64,000 nucleotides of DNA from Theocolax elegans (GCA_026168455.1 CM047425.1:26901058-26965057); one strand, 5' to 3'. Positions 10,231-20,167 are shown, numbered from the stretch's first letter. Notes: generated from the letters alone by a model not told the origin. Made by a program: numbers and translations.

Positions 10231-11169
10231 ATGCCTTACGTTAGAAAATATTATAATATTTCCCATGCTAATGGTTACACTGGTGCTCGTCAGTTGATCG
10301 AAAAAAAAAATCATAAAGAAAAGAATCGGATATACGAATGGTTGAGTAATCAAGATGCATACACTTTGCACAGACCAATTCGTCGTAAGTTTCCTAGATT
10401 ATATTACAACGTTTCTAACGTCGACGATTGTTGGGAGATGGATTTATGTGACATGCAATCGCTCAAATCTGATAACGATGGATACTGTTACATACTGGTA
10501 GTAATAGACATTCTCAGTAAGTATGCATGGATAGAGGTATTGCGTAATAAAAGTGCAAAAACAGTATCCGATGCTTTTCAAAATATACTTTCGAGATCAA
10601 ATGGAAGAGTACCTGTATATGTACAGTCTGATGCAGGGAAAGAATTTGTTGGATCTAATTTTCAAGAATTTCTCAAGAAAAAGGGGATTTTGTTTCGTAA
10701 AGCACGTAATCCAGATGTTAAAGCCGCTGTTGTAGAGCGTTTAAATCGAACGTTAAAGGAACGTATGTACAGATATTTTACACATAAAAATACTCACAGA
10801 TATATCGATATAATTGATAAAATTGTTAACGCATACAATCACACAAGACACACCGGTACTCAGATGATACCGGCTAATGTTACCGTTTACAATGCTTCCG
10901 AAGCGAGAAAAAATTTACAGAAACGTGCTTTAAATCAACGAAAGTTATCTCGTTCCTATATATACAAAGTGGATGATTATGTCCGTATCAGTCGTGCAAA
11001 AGGTACCTTTGAAAAAGGTTATGAGAAAAATTACAGTGAAGAAATTTTCAAAATCTCTCGCGTTTCTGTGCGACAAAATTTATACACTTATGAACTAACA
11101 GACTTAAATAATGAACTGATTGATGGTTTTTTCTACCCTGAAGAATTACCGATCTTCAACGTGCAGTAA
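10231..11169 (+). CDS. Maverick/Polinton retroviral-type DDE integrase
   Basis: 312-aa integrase, starting at the ATG at 10231 (the open frame extends 24 bases further up without an ATG). The rve core has the catalytic triad in order: Asp in WEMDLCDMQ, Asp in VQSDAGKEF and Glu in AAVVERLNRT, spaced as in D,D-35-E enzymes. The C-terminus (YVRISRAKGTFEKGYEKNYSEE ... ELIDG) is the basic SH3/chromo-like tail seen in Maverick integrases, which are often annotated as F54H12.3-like. The reading frame is intact. It would join element DNA to target DNA and makes 6-bp duplications in characterised Mavericks. Confidence 0.93.
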   Translation: MPYVRKYYNISHANGYTGARQLIEKKNHKEKNRIYEWLSNQDAYTLHRPIRRKFPRLYYNVSNVDDCWEMDLCDMQSLKSDNDGYCYILVVIDILSKYAWIEVLRNKSAKTVSDAFQNILSRSNGRVPVYVQSDAGKEFVGSNFQEFLKKKGILFRKARNPDVKAAVVERLNRTLKERMYRYFTHKNTHRYIDIIDKIVNAYNHTRHTGTQMIPANVTVYNASEARKNLQKRALNQRKLSRSYIYKVDDYVRISRAKGTFEKGYEKNYSEEIFKISRVSVRQNLYTYELTDLNNELIDGFFYPEELPIFNVQ

Positions 11170-11675
11170 ATCAATCAATCGAATTTGCAAAACACATCCA
11201 ACTCAAACGATCAGTTAAAAAAAGGGGGTTTTATACTCTTCATAAAGTTTGTGATTGTGAGCAAACTCATTATATTTTCTTTAAAGAAAAACTCAAACGC
11301 ATATTTGGATTTGAAAATGAAAGCTACAAAGATACAGGAATTCCGATAAATTTCAATGGAATTACAGTTGAGGCTGACAGACCTGCTTCTCTCGCAAGAG
11401 CAATTCCTGATCAACTTTTTGTTTACACGGATATTTGTGAGCCTTACACAGTAGGTGATATCAGAGCTGCTCTATTCCGTTTAGTGTGCTACAATAACGC
11501 AAAGTACGAAAGCGGTGGAACCATGATCAAACAATATTATCCACCTAATTACATTCCATTGTTAAATAATAGTTTTCAAAATATTGTAATAGATATAAGA
11601 GATCAATATGGTAATCACGTGCCATTTGAATACGGAACGTTGACAGTTACACTTCCCTTTAAACGCATTAATTAA
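11170..11675 (+). pseudogene. Maverick minor capsid (penton-like, single jelly-roll) protein, N-terminus missing
   Basis: The frame ending at the TAA of 11673 is open back into the 3' end of the integrase and has no plausible ATG before 11523. The region from IPINFNGITVEADRP to the C-terminal FEYGTLTVTLPFKR matches the C-terminal part of Maverick minor capsid proteins as I know them. The normal N-terminal part of roughly 80-100 residues is not present between the integrase stop and this segment, so it appears deleted. Identification from memory of the family; moderate confidence. Confidence 0.6.
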
Positions 11676-11676
11676 A

Positions 11677-12213
11677 CTAGTAACTAATGATATCATCCAA
11701 TACAATTCGTATTACAACGATCAGATTGCAGGTGGTAATGTTCGTCACGTTTTTACCGGTTCGCCGTACCAACGGGGACACGGTATTGGCAGTTTTCTAA
11801 GCGGTCTTTTTAGAAATGTTTTACCCTACATCACCAGTGGAGTTAAAGCAGTAGGTAAAGAAGCATTTAGAACAGAACTAAACGTTTTGGATGATGTTAA
11901 CAATAGTGGAATGAAAATGAAGGAGTCAGTAAATATTCGTATGCGTGAATCTGGACAAAATCTCAAGAGAAGAGCAGCCAATAAAATTTCTAAACTAATG
12001 AAAGGGTCAGGATATAAACGTCGAACTAGGAAAAAAAGACATCAGTTACCCAAGAACCGTTTGAGAGCACACAATAGAACTAAACGAGGAGGTGTAAATA
12101 CATCAGGACGAATAACTAAAAAAACTCAAAAACGACGCACAGTCGTAAAAAGCAAGAAGAAGAAGAAAAAGCAAACTTTATGTAGTGTATCGGACATTTT
12201 TGGTTCTACATAA
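11677..12213 (+). pseudogene. Basic core-like Maverick protein without a start codon
   Basis: Open frame from about 11644 to the TAA at 12211. It begins IIQYNSYYNDQIAGGN, continues with GSPYQRGHGIGSFLSGLFR (a glycine-rich amphipathic stretch like adenoviral pVI-type helices), then a very basic C-terminal half with runs of Lys/Arg (KSKKKKKKQ) as in DNA-binding virion core proteins. No ATG lies in frame before 11926, so the start seems mutated. It ends three bases before the major capsid gene. Core-protein function is inference from composition and position. Confidence 0.55.
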
Positions 12214-12215
12214 TT

Positions 12216-13553
12216 ATGGCTTGTCTACATGCTAATTCTTGTGAATGTATGAAATCGGAGCTAGATTTATTTACACTTCCACCTACTCAAACCTCTGTAG
12301 AAAATTCTCAATTCGTTCATTATAAACCTGTATCATCTCTTAGCGACGATGGACCATTGGAATTTGTTGTACCAGGTGGAGAAGACTATTTGGATCTTGC
12401 ACATACCATGTTAAGTTTACGTGTACAGATTTTACCAAATACAGAAGTTGATGCAGTTGAAAGTGGAAAAGTAGGTCCAATAAATAATTTTCTGCATTCA
12501 ATTTTTAATCAAATTGATGTCTTTTTTAATCAAAAGCTCGTTTCACCTCCCAACAATATGTACCCGTACAGGGCGTACATCGAAACATTGTTTAATTACT
12601 CTGCTGAAACTATGAATTCAAATCTTACTATGGGGTTATGGTATATTGATACTCCTGGAAAAATGGATGCGTTACCTATCATACCACGTTCAGAACCTGG
12701 TGCTAATATAGGATTATTGAACCGACAATATTTTACTGGTGGGAAAAAAACGGTAGACATGATGGGTCATTTGCACTGTAATGTATTTAATCAGAATAAG
12801 TTTTTACTCAACGGTGTAGAACTGAGGATACGTTTAGTATGTAGTAAAGATTCATTTTGTCTAATGGATGTCGCAGAAAACGATAAATTTAGTGTTCATA
12901 TAAAGGAAGCTTCACTCATCGTTCGTCGAGTTCGTGTAAGTCCTGGTATAATACTAGCTCATGCAAATGCTCTAACCAAATCGACAGCAAAATATCCTAT
13001 TAGTCGTGTAGAAGTGAAATCTTTTACTTTACATAGTGGTATTTTCGGAGATACATTGGACAATTTTATTCTTGGACAATTACCTAAAAGAATTATAAGT
13101 GGGTTTGTAGATAACAAAGCTTTTAATGGAAATCGAAAATATAATCCATTTAATTTCCATCACTACAATATCAATCATCTTTCACTGTACATTGATGGTG
13201 TACAAGTGCCTGGAAAACCATCACAACCAAAATTTAGCGGAGATAGTCCTCTGTACGTAGAAGCTTATCAAACATTGTTTTCTGGAAGTGGAATACATTT
13301 TCTAAACGAACCAATCAACATACCGCGTACCGAATACAACAGAGGCTATTGTCTCTTTGCTTTTGATTTAACGCCCGACCTTGCAGCAAATTCAAACATG
13401 CACTGGGATTTAGTGAAACATGGAAGTGTTCGTATAGAATTGAAATTCGAAGAAGTCTTGACTTCTACAATTAATTGCATAGTGTACAGCGAATTTGATA
13501 ACGTTCTTGAAATCGATTCAAGTCGTCAAATTATTACGGATTTTGGCGCTTGA
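12216..13553 (+). CDS. Maverick/Polinton major capsid protein (double jelly-roll type)
   Basis: 445-aa intact frame. The start MACLHANSCECMKSELDLFTLPPTQTS-type N-terminus, GGEDYLDLAHTMLSL near residue 70 and the C-terminal FDLTPDLAANSN ... VRIELKFEE block are hallmarks of Maverick major capsid proteins (often annotated as F54H12.2-like). Modelling published for the family places it among double jelly-roll capsid proteins; that is family knowledge, not visible here. It follows the basic core-like gene by 3 bases. A homologous C-terminal fragment at 34877-35269 is clearly diverged, so two Maverick lineages are represented. Confidence 0.9.
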   Translation: MACLHANSCECMKSELDLFTLPPTQTSVENSQFVHYKPVSSLSDDGPLEFVVPGGEDYLDLAHTMLSLRVQILPNTEVDAVESGKVGPINNFLHSIFNQIDVFFNQKLVSPPNNMYPYRAYIETLFNYSAETMNSNLTMGLWYIDTPGKMDALPIIPRSEPGANIGLLNRQYFTGGKKTVDMMGHLHCNVFNQNKFLLNGVELRIRLVCSKDSFCLMDVAENDKFSVHIKEASLIVRRVRVSPGIILAHANALTKSTAKYPISRVEVKSFTLHSGIFGDTLDNFILGQLPKRIISGFVDNKAFNGNRKYNPFNFHHYNINHLSLYIDGVQVPGKPSQPKFSGDSPLYVEAYQTLFSGSGIHFLNEPINIPRTEYNRGYCLFAFDLTPDLAANSNMHWDLVKHGSVRIELKFEEVLTSTINCIVYSEFDNVLEIDSSRQIITDFGA

Positions 13554-13573
13554 CTTTAAGGTGGGAATGAGTG

Positions 13574-13590
13574 AATAAAAACGGGCGTTT
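13574..13590 (+). promoter_or_regulatory. TATA-like element before the DIQ-type gene
   Basis: An AATAAAAACGGG stretch lies about 60 bases before the ATG at 13636, followed by a tcacagtcaac initiator-like sequence near 13601. Spacing is like that of clearer TATA boxes in front of the last gene of both Maverick copies. Weak by itself. Confidence 0.3.
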
Positions 13591-13635
13591 CTACATCACA
13601 CTTCACAGTCAACGAGTGAACGCTAACTTATCAAA

Positions 13636-14166
13636 ATGGATTACATCGTAGATATACAAGGTTTAAGAAATTGGAACAACACCTTCATTCCTAAGGAAGT
13701 GGCAGTAATTTCTTTAAGTGAACGGATGTTTTGCCATTGGGTGATCCAGTCTCCACATAAATACTCTGAGTTACCGCTAGAAATCAAACGGTGTAACCAG
13801 TATGTATCGAACTATTATCATGGTATAAGATGGAACGATGGTGATATTACTGTAGAACAACTTGAAGAACATTTACGGTCCCTGTCAAAAGCCACAAATA
13901 GGTTTTATACCCGTGGACACGAGAAACAGGAATATCTTGAAAAGGTGGTAGCTTGTGAAGTTATGAACGTTGAGCAAATGTTATCACCGACATTTGAAAA
14001 TCTGAAAAATAATTATCGAAGCATTTCATGCATGTCTCATCGTCATATAGTTGTTAGAGATAAACGCTTCGTATGTGCTCTGAATCAAGTGTACCTATTA
14101 AGAAAGTGGTTACTGTCGATACTTCGAGATACTTCCTCGGAAAGTGAAGAAAATGATAGTGAATGA
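13636..14166 (+). CDS. Conserved Maverick DIQ-type protein of unknown function
   Basis: 176-aa open frame starting MDYIVDIQGL. Conserved features shared with the second copy at 35327 are the VDIQ start, PKEVAV, HW(V/I), a HGI.(W/Y).(D/E)G block and T(R)G(H)EK followed by a leucine-rich segment and a C..H..C pattern near the end. The D-x-Q start plus a late C/H pair is reminiscent of derived RNase H/exonuclease-like folds, but the catalytic residues of a true exonuclease are not evident, so I give no activity. The C-terminus is acidic (SSESEENDSE). Located between capsid and protease genes in both copies. Confidence 0.7.
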   Translation: MDYIVDIQGLRNWNNTFIPKEVAVISLSERMFCHWVIQSPHKYSELPLEIKRCNQYVSNYYHGIRWNDGDITVEQLEEHLRSLSKATNRFYTRGHEKQEYLEKVVACEVMNVEQMLSPTFENLKNNYRSISCMSHRHIVVRDKRFVCALNQVYLLRKWLLSILRDTSSESEENDSE

Positions 14167-14178
14167 CTTTATAAAGCA

Positions 14179-14367
14179 ATGCGAAATCAAAGATTCAACA
14201 GTCGCATTTTTAGAGTCAATCGAACAGTATATAATCATAGTAGATTTGCACGATCAGAATATGACGAAGTTGATGCAGCAGATAAGGATGATGTGTACGA
14301 CATTGAAAAATACTTAAAAAATGAATACGCAGCAAATACTAAAAGTGATTGCAAAACTGAAAGTTAA
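14179..14367 (+). CDS. Short acidic reading frame between DIQ gene and protease
   Basis: 62 codons starting MRNQRF 12 bases after the DIQ gene: a basic N-terminal half and an acidic second half (DEVDAADKDD). It overlaps the protease start in another frame. It may be the displaced end of the DIQ protein or the displaced start of the protease after a frameshift. No domain recognised. Confidence 0.3.
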   Translation: MRNQRFNSRIFRVNRTVYNHSRFARSEYDEVDAADKDDVYDIEKYLKNEYAANTKSDCKTES

Positions 14368-14871
14368 AACTATAGGAGTGTATGCTGCTGACCGCATTCC
14401 CAGATTAATGGAAAAACCAGTTGCAATTGTTGCAAATACCGATGATCATACTAAAAAAGGATCGCATTGGATTGCTATCTATATAGATAAAAATGGGTAC
14501 GGAACAGTTACGGAGTCCCCCCACTCTCTTCTCATCATATCGAAGGAATCAGAAGAAACTGCGTACAATACCGATGGAAAACGAAAAAATTGCAAAGTAT
14601 TGATTCGAAATTGTGTGGACAGTATTGTGTTGTGTTTCTTTATCATATGTACCGTTATAATAATTTACTCTCATTTTGTAACAAGTTTTCTACAAATTCA
14701 AGAAAAAACGATGAAATAATTGTAAAATTCTATTCAAATATATTAAAAAATAATAATGTTAAATTATCCAATCAAGTACACGTATTTAATAATGAGCGAT
14801 CTATAGGATCTGGAATACGTAACCAGTCATGTATTGCAAAAAAAATGTTACATGAAATAAACGTAGTGTAA
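14321..14871 (+). pseudogene. Maverick adenain-like (Ulp1-type) cysteine protease, frameshifted
   Basis: Maturation protease of the capsid module. The first frame has IGVYAADRIPRL and the catalytic-histidine segment GSHWIAIYIDKNGYG; a second frame from about 14520 has SHHIE.IRRN and the glutamine/cysteine segment KLCGQYCVVFLYHM. The two halves are in different frames: the bases around 14505-14515, where the family has its acidic catalytic residue, appear to be missing. All other landmarks are in the expected order. The second copy (35853-36340) is broken nearby. Family confident; non-functional. Confidence 0.8.
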
Positions 14872-15161
14872 TAGTATACCCGTATGTGTTTAGTCTGTTA
14901 CATTCCAATACCACTGTTTCCTATTTATATGTGATAAGTATAAAATTACCTATTCTCTTCTTAGCACATTCATTTCGTAGAAATAAACCGGATGTAACAA
15001 AAACCAACCGTAATAGTTTCTTAGAACGTCAAAGATAAAATATTAAAGGTATTTCATTTCATTTCCCCTCTACTAAGAGATAAGTTAAATTGTTAGTTAC
15101 AGTGGTCGGTTGACTATTTCTCCCTATGACGTAAGGATACAATTAGTGGTGGGAGTACACT
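14872..15161. other. Intergenic AT-rich spacer
   Basis: No gene or repeat recognised between the protease remnant and the promoter of the last Maverick gene. Confidence 0.5.
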
Positions 15162-15167
15162 TATAAA
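15162..15167 (+). promoter_or_regulatory. TATA box of the last Maverick gene
   Basis: TATAAA at 15162 in the context CTTATAAAACGG, 87 bases before the ATG at 15249. The homologous gene of the second Maverick copy has TATAAA at 36417, 73 bases before its ATG, in otherwise diverged sequence. Conservation of the box in two lineages supports a real promoter. Confidence 0.6.
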
Positions 15168-15248
15168 ACGGTACGTCGCTTCGAGCCTTCTTAGTTCTGT
15201 TTCAGAAACTTTGACGTTAAAATCGTGCATTACTGTTTTAATAAGAAT

Positions 15249-16067
15249 ATGGCTACTCAAACGGAAGAACGTCGTCTACTGACGGAAAAAACAGTTTGTG
15301 GTTTATACGGGAACTTACTCTTGGCAACGTCAATTTAAATAAATCTCATTCAAAACGTATATCAATTGGATTGGAAAACTCAAACGGCCGTTATTCTCCA
15401 ATTATAAAACTCTCCACTGCATTCCCATTCTTACCACGTTAAATTTGATTTGAATTCGTGGACTGAATTCACAAACAAGTTTGATGAGATAGATTCGTAC
15501 CTTCAGGAATGTTACAGATTTAAACAGTTTAGTGAATCAAACTTTATTGAAACAAGTTCTCATAAAATACTGTATCAATCCTCGTTTAAATTAAAATCTA
15601 TAATTGTGGAAGAGAAACTGCATGAGGAAGAAAGTAACGATGAGGAATTGGAATCCCAACAATGGGAAGAAAGTCAGAACAAACGAAGAAAATCAGTTCA
15701 TGTACCAAGTACTTGCATGCAGAAAGTAACATTTGACGGATTAAAATTAGTGACTCCTTGCATACAACAGAGACTCGATCAACTTACAAAATACTGTGAT
15801 AATGTTAATAAAGTGATGGAATACATAATTGAATATTTCAAAAGGGTTATTAAAAAGGACAGTGAGCCTGATTTAAAAATGTTATGTAAAAGTGGAAGAT
15901 TTGATAAATATTATACACTTTATGAAAATGATGTAAAACTTTACGTAATTGAACGCATGTTTGATATGGATAATAATTTGCTAAACTTTATTTTGTCTGA
16001 AATAAGTGCGATAAGTATACCTGCTGTACTTCATAACTTGGAAACACAAATGTTAAAATCTGAATAA
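15249..16067 (+). pseudogene. Orphan last gene of the Maverick block, frameshifted
   Basis: Recognised only by comparison with 36490-37245. Shared features in order: LNKS followed by a basic residue pair and IGLE, then W(T/S)EF ... EID.Y(L/F), an acidic, basic and threonine/valine-rich linker (EEESNDEELES here), KRR or KRFRRSV, and a helical C-terminal half. Here the frame changes twice, near 15335 and near 15440; the longest piece is 15450-16067. No catalytic motif visible. Position after the protease and its own TATA box are conserved in both copies. Function unknown. Confidence 0.6.
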
Positions 16068-16579
16068 TTGTAAAAAGAAGCTCATCATACCGAAATAAAA
16101 AAACGTAATTATAATCTTAATTCTTATTTTATTTTATTTAATGTATCCCCACTCCTATAAAATATATCATTTCCACCAATCAGATTAGAATTTACCCCCT
16201 CTACATTGAGTTACCGTTATTTACTAGTATTATATAACTCAGATCAAAGAATATTTTACTTTTAGTAATTGTTTAACCGTCATTCAAGATCGGTAATACA
16301 AATAGTAAAAATTTTAATAATAAAAATTATAGAAATAACTTTACAACTGAAGAACGGCAACCGTTATTAGAAAAGAAGTCTAAGGAAAAAGATAAAACAA
16401 AAACAAATCATTATTTTAAAAACTGTGATTTTGTTACAAACAAACAAGGATACAAGAAATAATAAGAGTAACCTAAGTTTTACTGGTTCAATGACCGTAG
16501 GAGAAATGAGAACGTATAAAAAAAAAAGAAAAAGAGTACGAGTAACACCGTATACAAGTATAGTGATACACTATAGAAC
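16068..16579. other. Non-coding spacer after the Maverick gene block
   Basis: AT-rich, no gene. The 69-codon open frame at 16425-16634 runs into the repeat array and has no recognisable domain. I could not find a terminal inverted repeat marking the Maverick end. Confidence 0.45.
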
Positions 16580-17005
16580 AATGACGTCATCAAGGTCACG
16601 TATTTGGCTACTTGTTTGTTTATACAACAAATAGGATAACATTCTTAGAATAACATTCCTTTACGAGGTCAATAACCTTATAGTAAAATCCTGTAAGCAG
16701 GTATAGAGGGACATATCAAAAGGCGTCATCAAGGTCATGGATTAGCTTACTTGTTTGTTTATATAAACAGACAATTAAGATAACATTCCTTTTTTTAAGG
16801 ATATAACAAAACAAATATGATAACATTCTTAAAATAACATTCCTTTACGAGGTCAATAACCTTATAGTAAAATACTGTAAGCAGGTATAGAGGGGCATAT
16901 CAAATGGCGCTATCATGGTCATACGTTAGCTTACTTGTTTGTTTATATAAATAAACAATTAAGATAACATTCTTAAGATAACATTCCTTTTTTTCAAGGT
17001 CGGGT
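16580..17005. repeat. About 184-bp tandem repeat, roughly 2.5 copies
   Basis: The block containing cgtcat(c)aaggtca, acttgtttgtttata, ataacattcctt, gaggtcaataacctta and gtaagcaggtatagaggg recurs with a spacing of 184 bases (for example gaggtcaataacc at 16665 and 16849). Copies differ by point changes and small indels. Non-coding. Confidence 0.75.
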
Positions 17006-18415
17006 TCGGGAATGCCGGGATATTTTCAATAATTATTTGATTTTTTGGGAATTCTCGGCATTTTATCTATTACGTGATACGTGCACTAAATACGGGATTA
17101 TACAGGGATTCATGGAAAATTGCATCAATTTCTGGATATTTCGGAAATTTCGGGAGCGTGTAAGGTGTTTCGGAGTATTCTCACTAATTAAGTGATTTCG
17201 GGATATTTACGCTTATTACCTGATGTTATTATTTTCATAAATGATTAGATTTTTTGAGAATATCGGAATTCGACCTATTTTTGTATAGTTGCGCTAATAA
17301 CGGTATTTTTCGGAAATTGCGGAATATTTGCATCATTTTCTGGATGTTCGGGAATTCGAGAATTCATAAGGTATTTCGGGATATTTGCACTGATTATGTG
17401 ATTTTTGAAAATTTATAGATATTTGCAACAACTTGTGGATATTTCCTTAATTATTGGATTTTTTCGGAATTTCGGGATTTTTAAAATATTTACAGTATAT
17501 ACGGGATGTTTTAGGAATTCTTAGGCATTTACATAAATTTTTGGATATTTCAGGAATTCTGGGAGTACCGGCATTTTGTAAAGTACTTCGGGGTATTTGC
17601 ACTAATTACGGCATTTGTCGGGAATTCCGGGATTTTTCTTCAATTCAATGATATTTCGGTTATTCTTGGAATTTTTAAGGTCCTCCGAGATTTTTACGTC
17701 TATTTCTGGATGTATGGGGTATTCCGAGAATTGTTAAGGTATTTCTGGGTATTTGCACTAATAACGGGATTTTTAGAGTTTTCAGATATATATTTATTTC
17801 TGGTCATATTGGAAATTCCGTCAATTTTTAAACAATATATCGGAATATCTGCACTAATTACGGGATTTTTGAGAATTCTGGATTACTAATCATTTTTTAA
17901 TTTTTTAAGCATTTCAGAAATTTTTAAAGTATTTTGATTTATTTTCACTTAATTCGGGTTTTTTTGAGTATTCTTGGATATATGCATCAATTTCTGGGTA
18001 TTTTGTGAATTCCGGAATTTTTTAAGGTGTTTCGGGATAATTGCACTAGATACGGGATTTTTCGAATCCAGTGATATTTTCGTTAATAATGGGATGTATT
18101 AGCTATTCCAGGAGTAATCGCGTGATTTTTCAGTAATCTCGAGATTTTTGCATCTATTTCTGGATTGATCGGGAATTCCGGGAAATTTTAAGGTATTTCG
18201 GTGTATTTCACTAGTAAAGGGATTTTTCGAGATTCACGGGATATTTGCATTTATTTCTGGACATTTCGGCAATTACGGGAACCTTTAAGGTATTGCGAAA
18301 TATTTGCGCTAACTACGGGATTGTTGGATAAGTCATTAATATTAGCATGGTTTTCCAGATATTTTGGGAATTTTTAGTTATTTCGGTATATTTTACGCTA
18401 AGTACGCGATAGTAG
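17006..18415. repeat. Degenerate satellite of cggga / atttgca modules, 1.4 kb
   Basis: The whole block is built from diverged modules such as ttcgggatatttgcactaat, tacgggatttttcgggaatt and gcatcaatttctggatattt, arranged in alternating order with irregular spacing near 100 bases per pair of modules. It is strongly diverged and thus old. No coding frames of interest. Confidence 0.75.
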
Positions 18416-18456
18416 TTAGGGGGGCAATGTGGCGCACCCAAACAAACGTGACTCAT

Positions 18457-18716
18457 GAGGTCAGTCGCTACGACTCGTACGTTTTTGATGACCTAGCAGA
18501 TGATCCGTCTGTGTCTAATGGGCTGATGGTGAATAGTATCCGATGGTACCTATAACACGTGCCCCTCATCGACACAACTTTTTCACCTCGCTGATAGTGC
18601 ATAGTATCCAAGGTCAATCACTACGATTCGTGCGTTCGCAATTTTTTTGGTGATCCATCTGTGTCTAATACGCTGATAGTGTACAGTATTCGAATGACAC
18701 GTGTCCCTCATCGACA
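18457..18716. repeat. Two tandem copies of a 150-bp repeat
   Basis: 18457-18566 and 18613-18716 share ggtca(g/a)tc(g/a)ctacgattcgt, gatcc(g/a)tctgtgtctaat, gctgat(g/a)gtg and acacgtg(c/t)ccctcatcgaca in the same order, with an extra short partial copy of the middle part at about 18589-18612. Function unknown. Confidence 0.7.
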
Positions 18717-18719
18717 TTA

Positions 18720-19820
18720 ACGTTACCAATATAATAAAAAATAAAAAATACAATTTTACTCGTTTAACACAAACTAACACTTCACTGTCAAAATGTTACG
18801 GTTTGCCAAAAATACATAAAGAAAATGAACTGAACTTTTATCCAAACAGTTCAATTTTTATCCAAACGCTCAATTTTGTTTACAAACATAAGTTGTTCAT
18901 TAATAAGAAAAAGCATAGAAAGAAGGTGTAGTCAAATTATACAAAAGACAGAAATACCAATAAGAGAAATAATAAATGCATCTGACTACCTAATTAACAA
19001 TACATATTTTCAATTTAACAATAAATACTTTAAACAAACAGATAGACAGATAAAAAACGACAATAAAATTATAACAGACTGGTATACAAAACCCACTTTC
19101 TCGGCACGGTTTTTAAATTTCGACTCAGCTCATCCATTTTCACAAAAGATTGCGATGGTTTACAACTTAGTAAATAGAGCAACTAAACTTTTAGATAAAA
19201 ATTACCACAAACAAAACATCAATAAAATAAAAGAGTATTTAATAAAAAATAGCTATCCCAAAAATTTTATAAATAGATACGTTAAAAAACGACTTGCAGT
19301 CTTACATCAACAAACAACTAACCACTATAGAAATGAAAACAATTACTACAAAACAACAATAACACTACCTTATTTAAATGGTTTTTATGAAAAAGTATCA
19401 TCAGAATTTAAAAAACACGGAATAAAAACAATTCCAATTATTGAAAATAAATAAAGTAATATCATAATTAAAGGAAAAGATAAAACTGATAGAAAAACTC
19501 AAAATAACATAGTATATAAATTAAATTGCAACAATTGTGATGCTTCATATGTAGGTCAAACAAAAAGACAAATAATTACCCGAATAAATGAACATAAAAC
19601 TAACAAAAATTCTATGATCTTTCAACACGTACAAAATAATCAACACGTTTTTGATTAGCAAAATTTTAAGATTTTAGACAAAGGACCGAATTATGGAAAA
19701 AGAATTGCATCTGAAATGGTACACATAAATTTAGTAAAACATTCAATAAACAAACAAGAAGACTCAATTAAATTAAATAAACAGTATTCGCACATTATAT
19801 ATAGAATGAAAAGCCTTTAA
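18720..19820 (+). pseudogene. Penelope-like element: RT remnants and GIY-YIG endonuclease
   Basis: Degenerate coding remains of a Penelope-like retroelement. YGLPKIHK (about 18796-18822) and FTNISCSLI mark the start of the RT palm; ITDWYTKPTFSARFLNFDS with the following QKIAM...LVNRA region marks the part after the catalytic core. Between them (about 19040) the segment with the catalytic aspartates is deleted in frame. After a TAA at 19452, VYKLNCNNCDASYVGQTKR (19508-19570) is the GIY-YIG nuclease signature, continuing to about 19820 with a TAG on the way. So this copy is inactive. The pairing of this RT with GIY-YIG is diagnostic for the group. Confidence 0.82.
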
Positions 19821-20167
19821 ATTTATCAGAAATCAAACGTACTGTACACATACTTGATCATGCGTCATCAATAGAAAAAATATAAACACAAACTTGCTAA
19901 TTATCCCTATATAAGAAAGCGCGAATCTTGTATTGTTTCATATACAGCAGAAATTTTCGTCGTGTATACATCAGTTTGACGTTTCCTCGTGTTTAGAATG
20001 AGGAAAAAGAAGCGAAAATTTAAATCGACTTGCGGCGAAATAATATTGTAAGCAGTGTACGATATTGATATTAGAAGGTATATTTTTTATTTTTTTTTTT
20101 AATTTACGTTCCCGGTTTACATTATATTCTGAGATGTACTAATCAAAATGAATAAATTTTATACAGT

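Noticed and set aside
17006..18415. CRISPR or coding repeat
   Set aside because: Modules are diverged and irregular, with no spacers and no long open frame.
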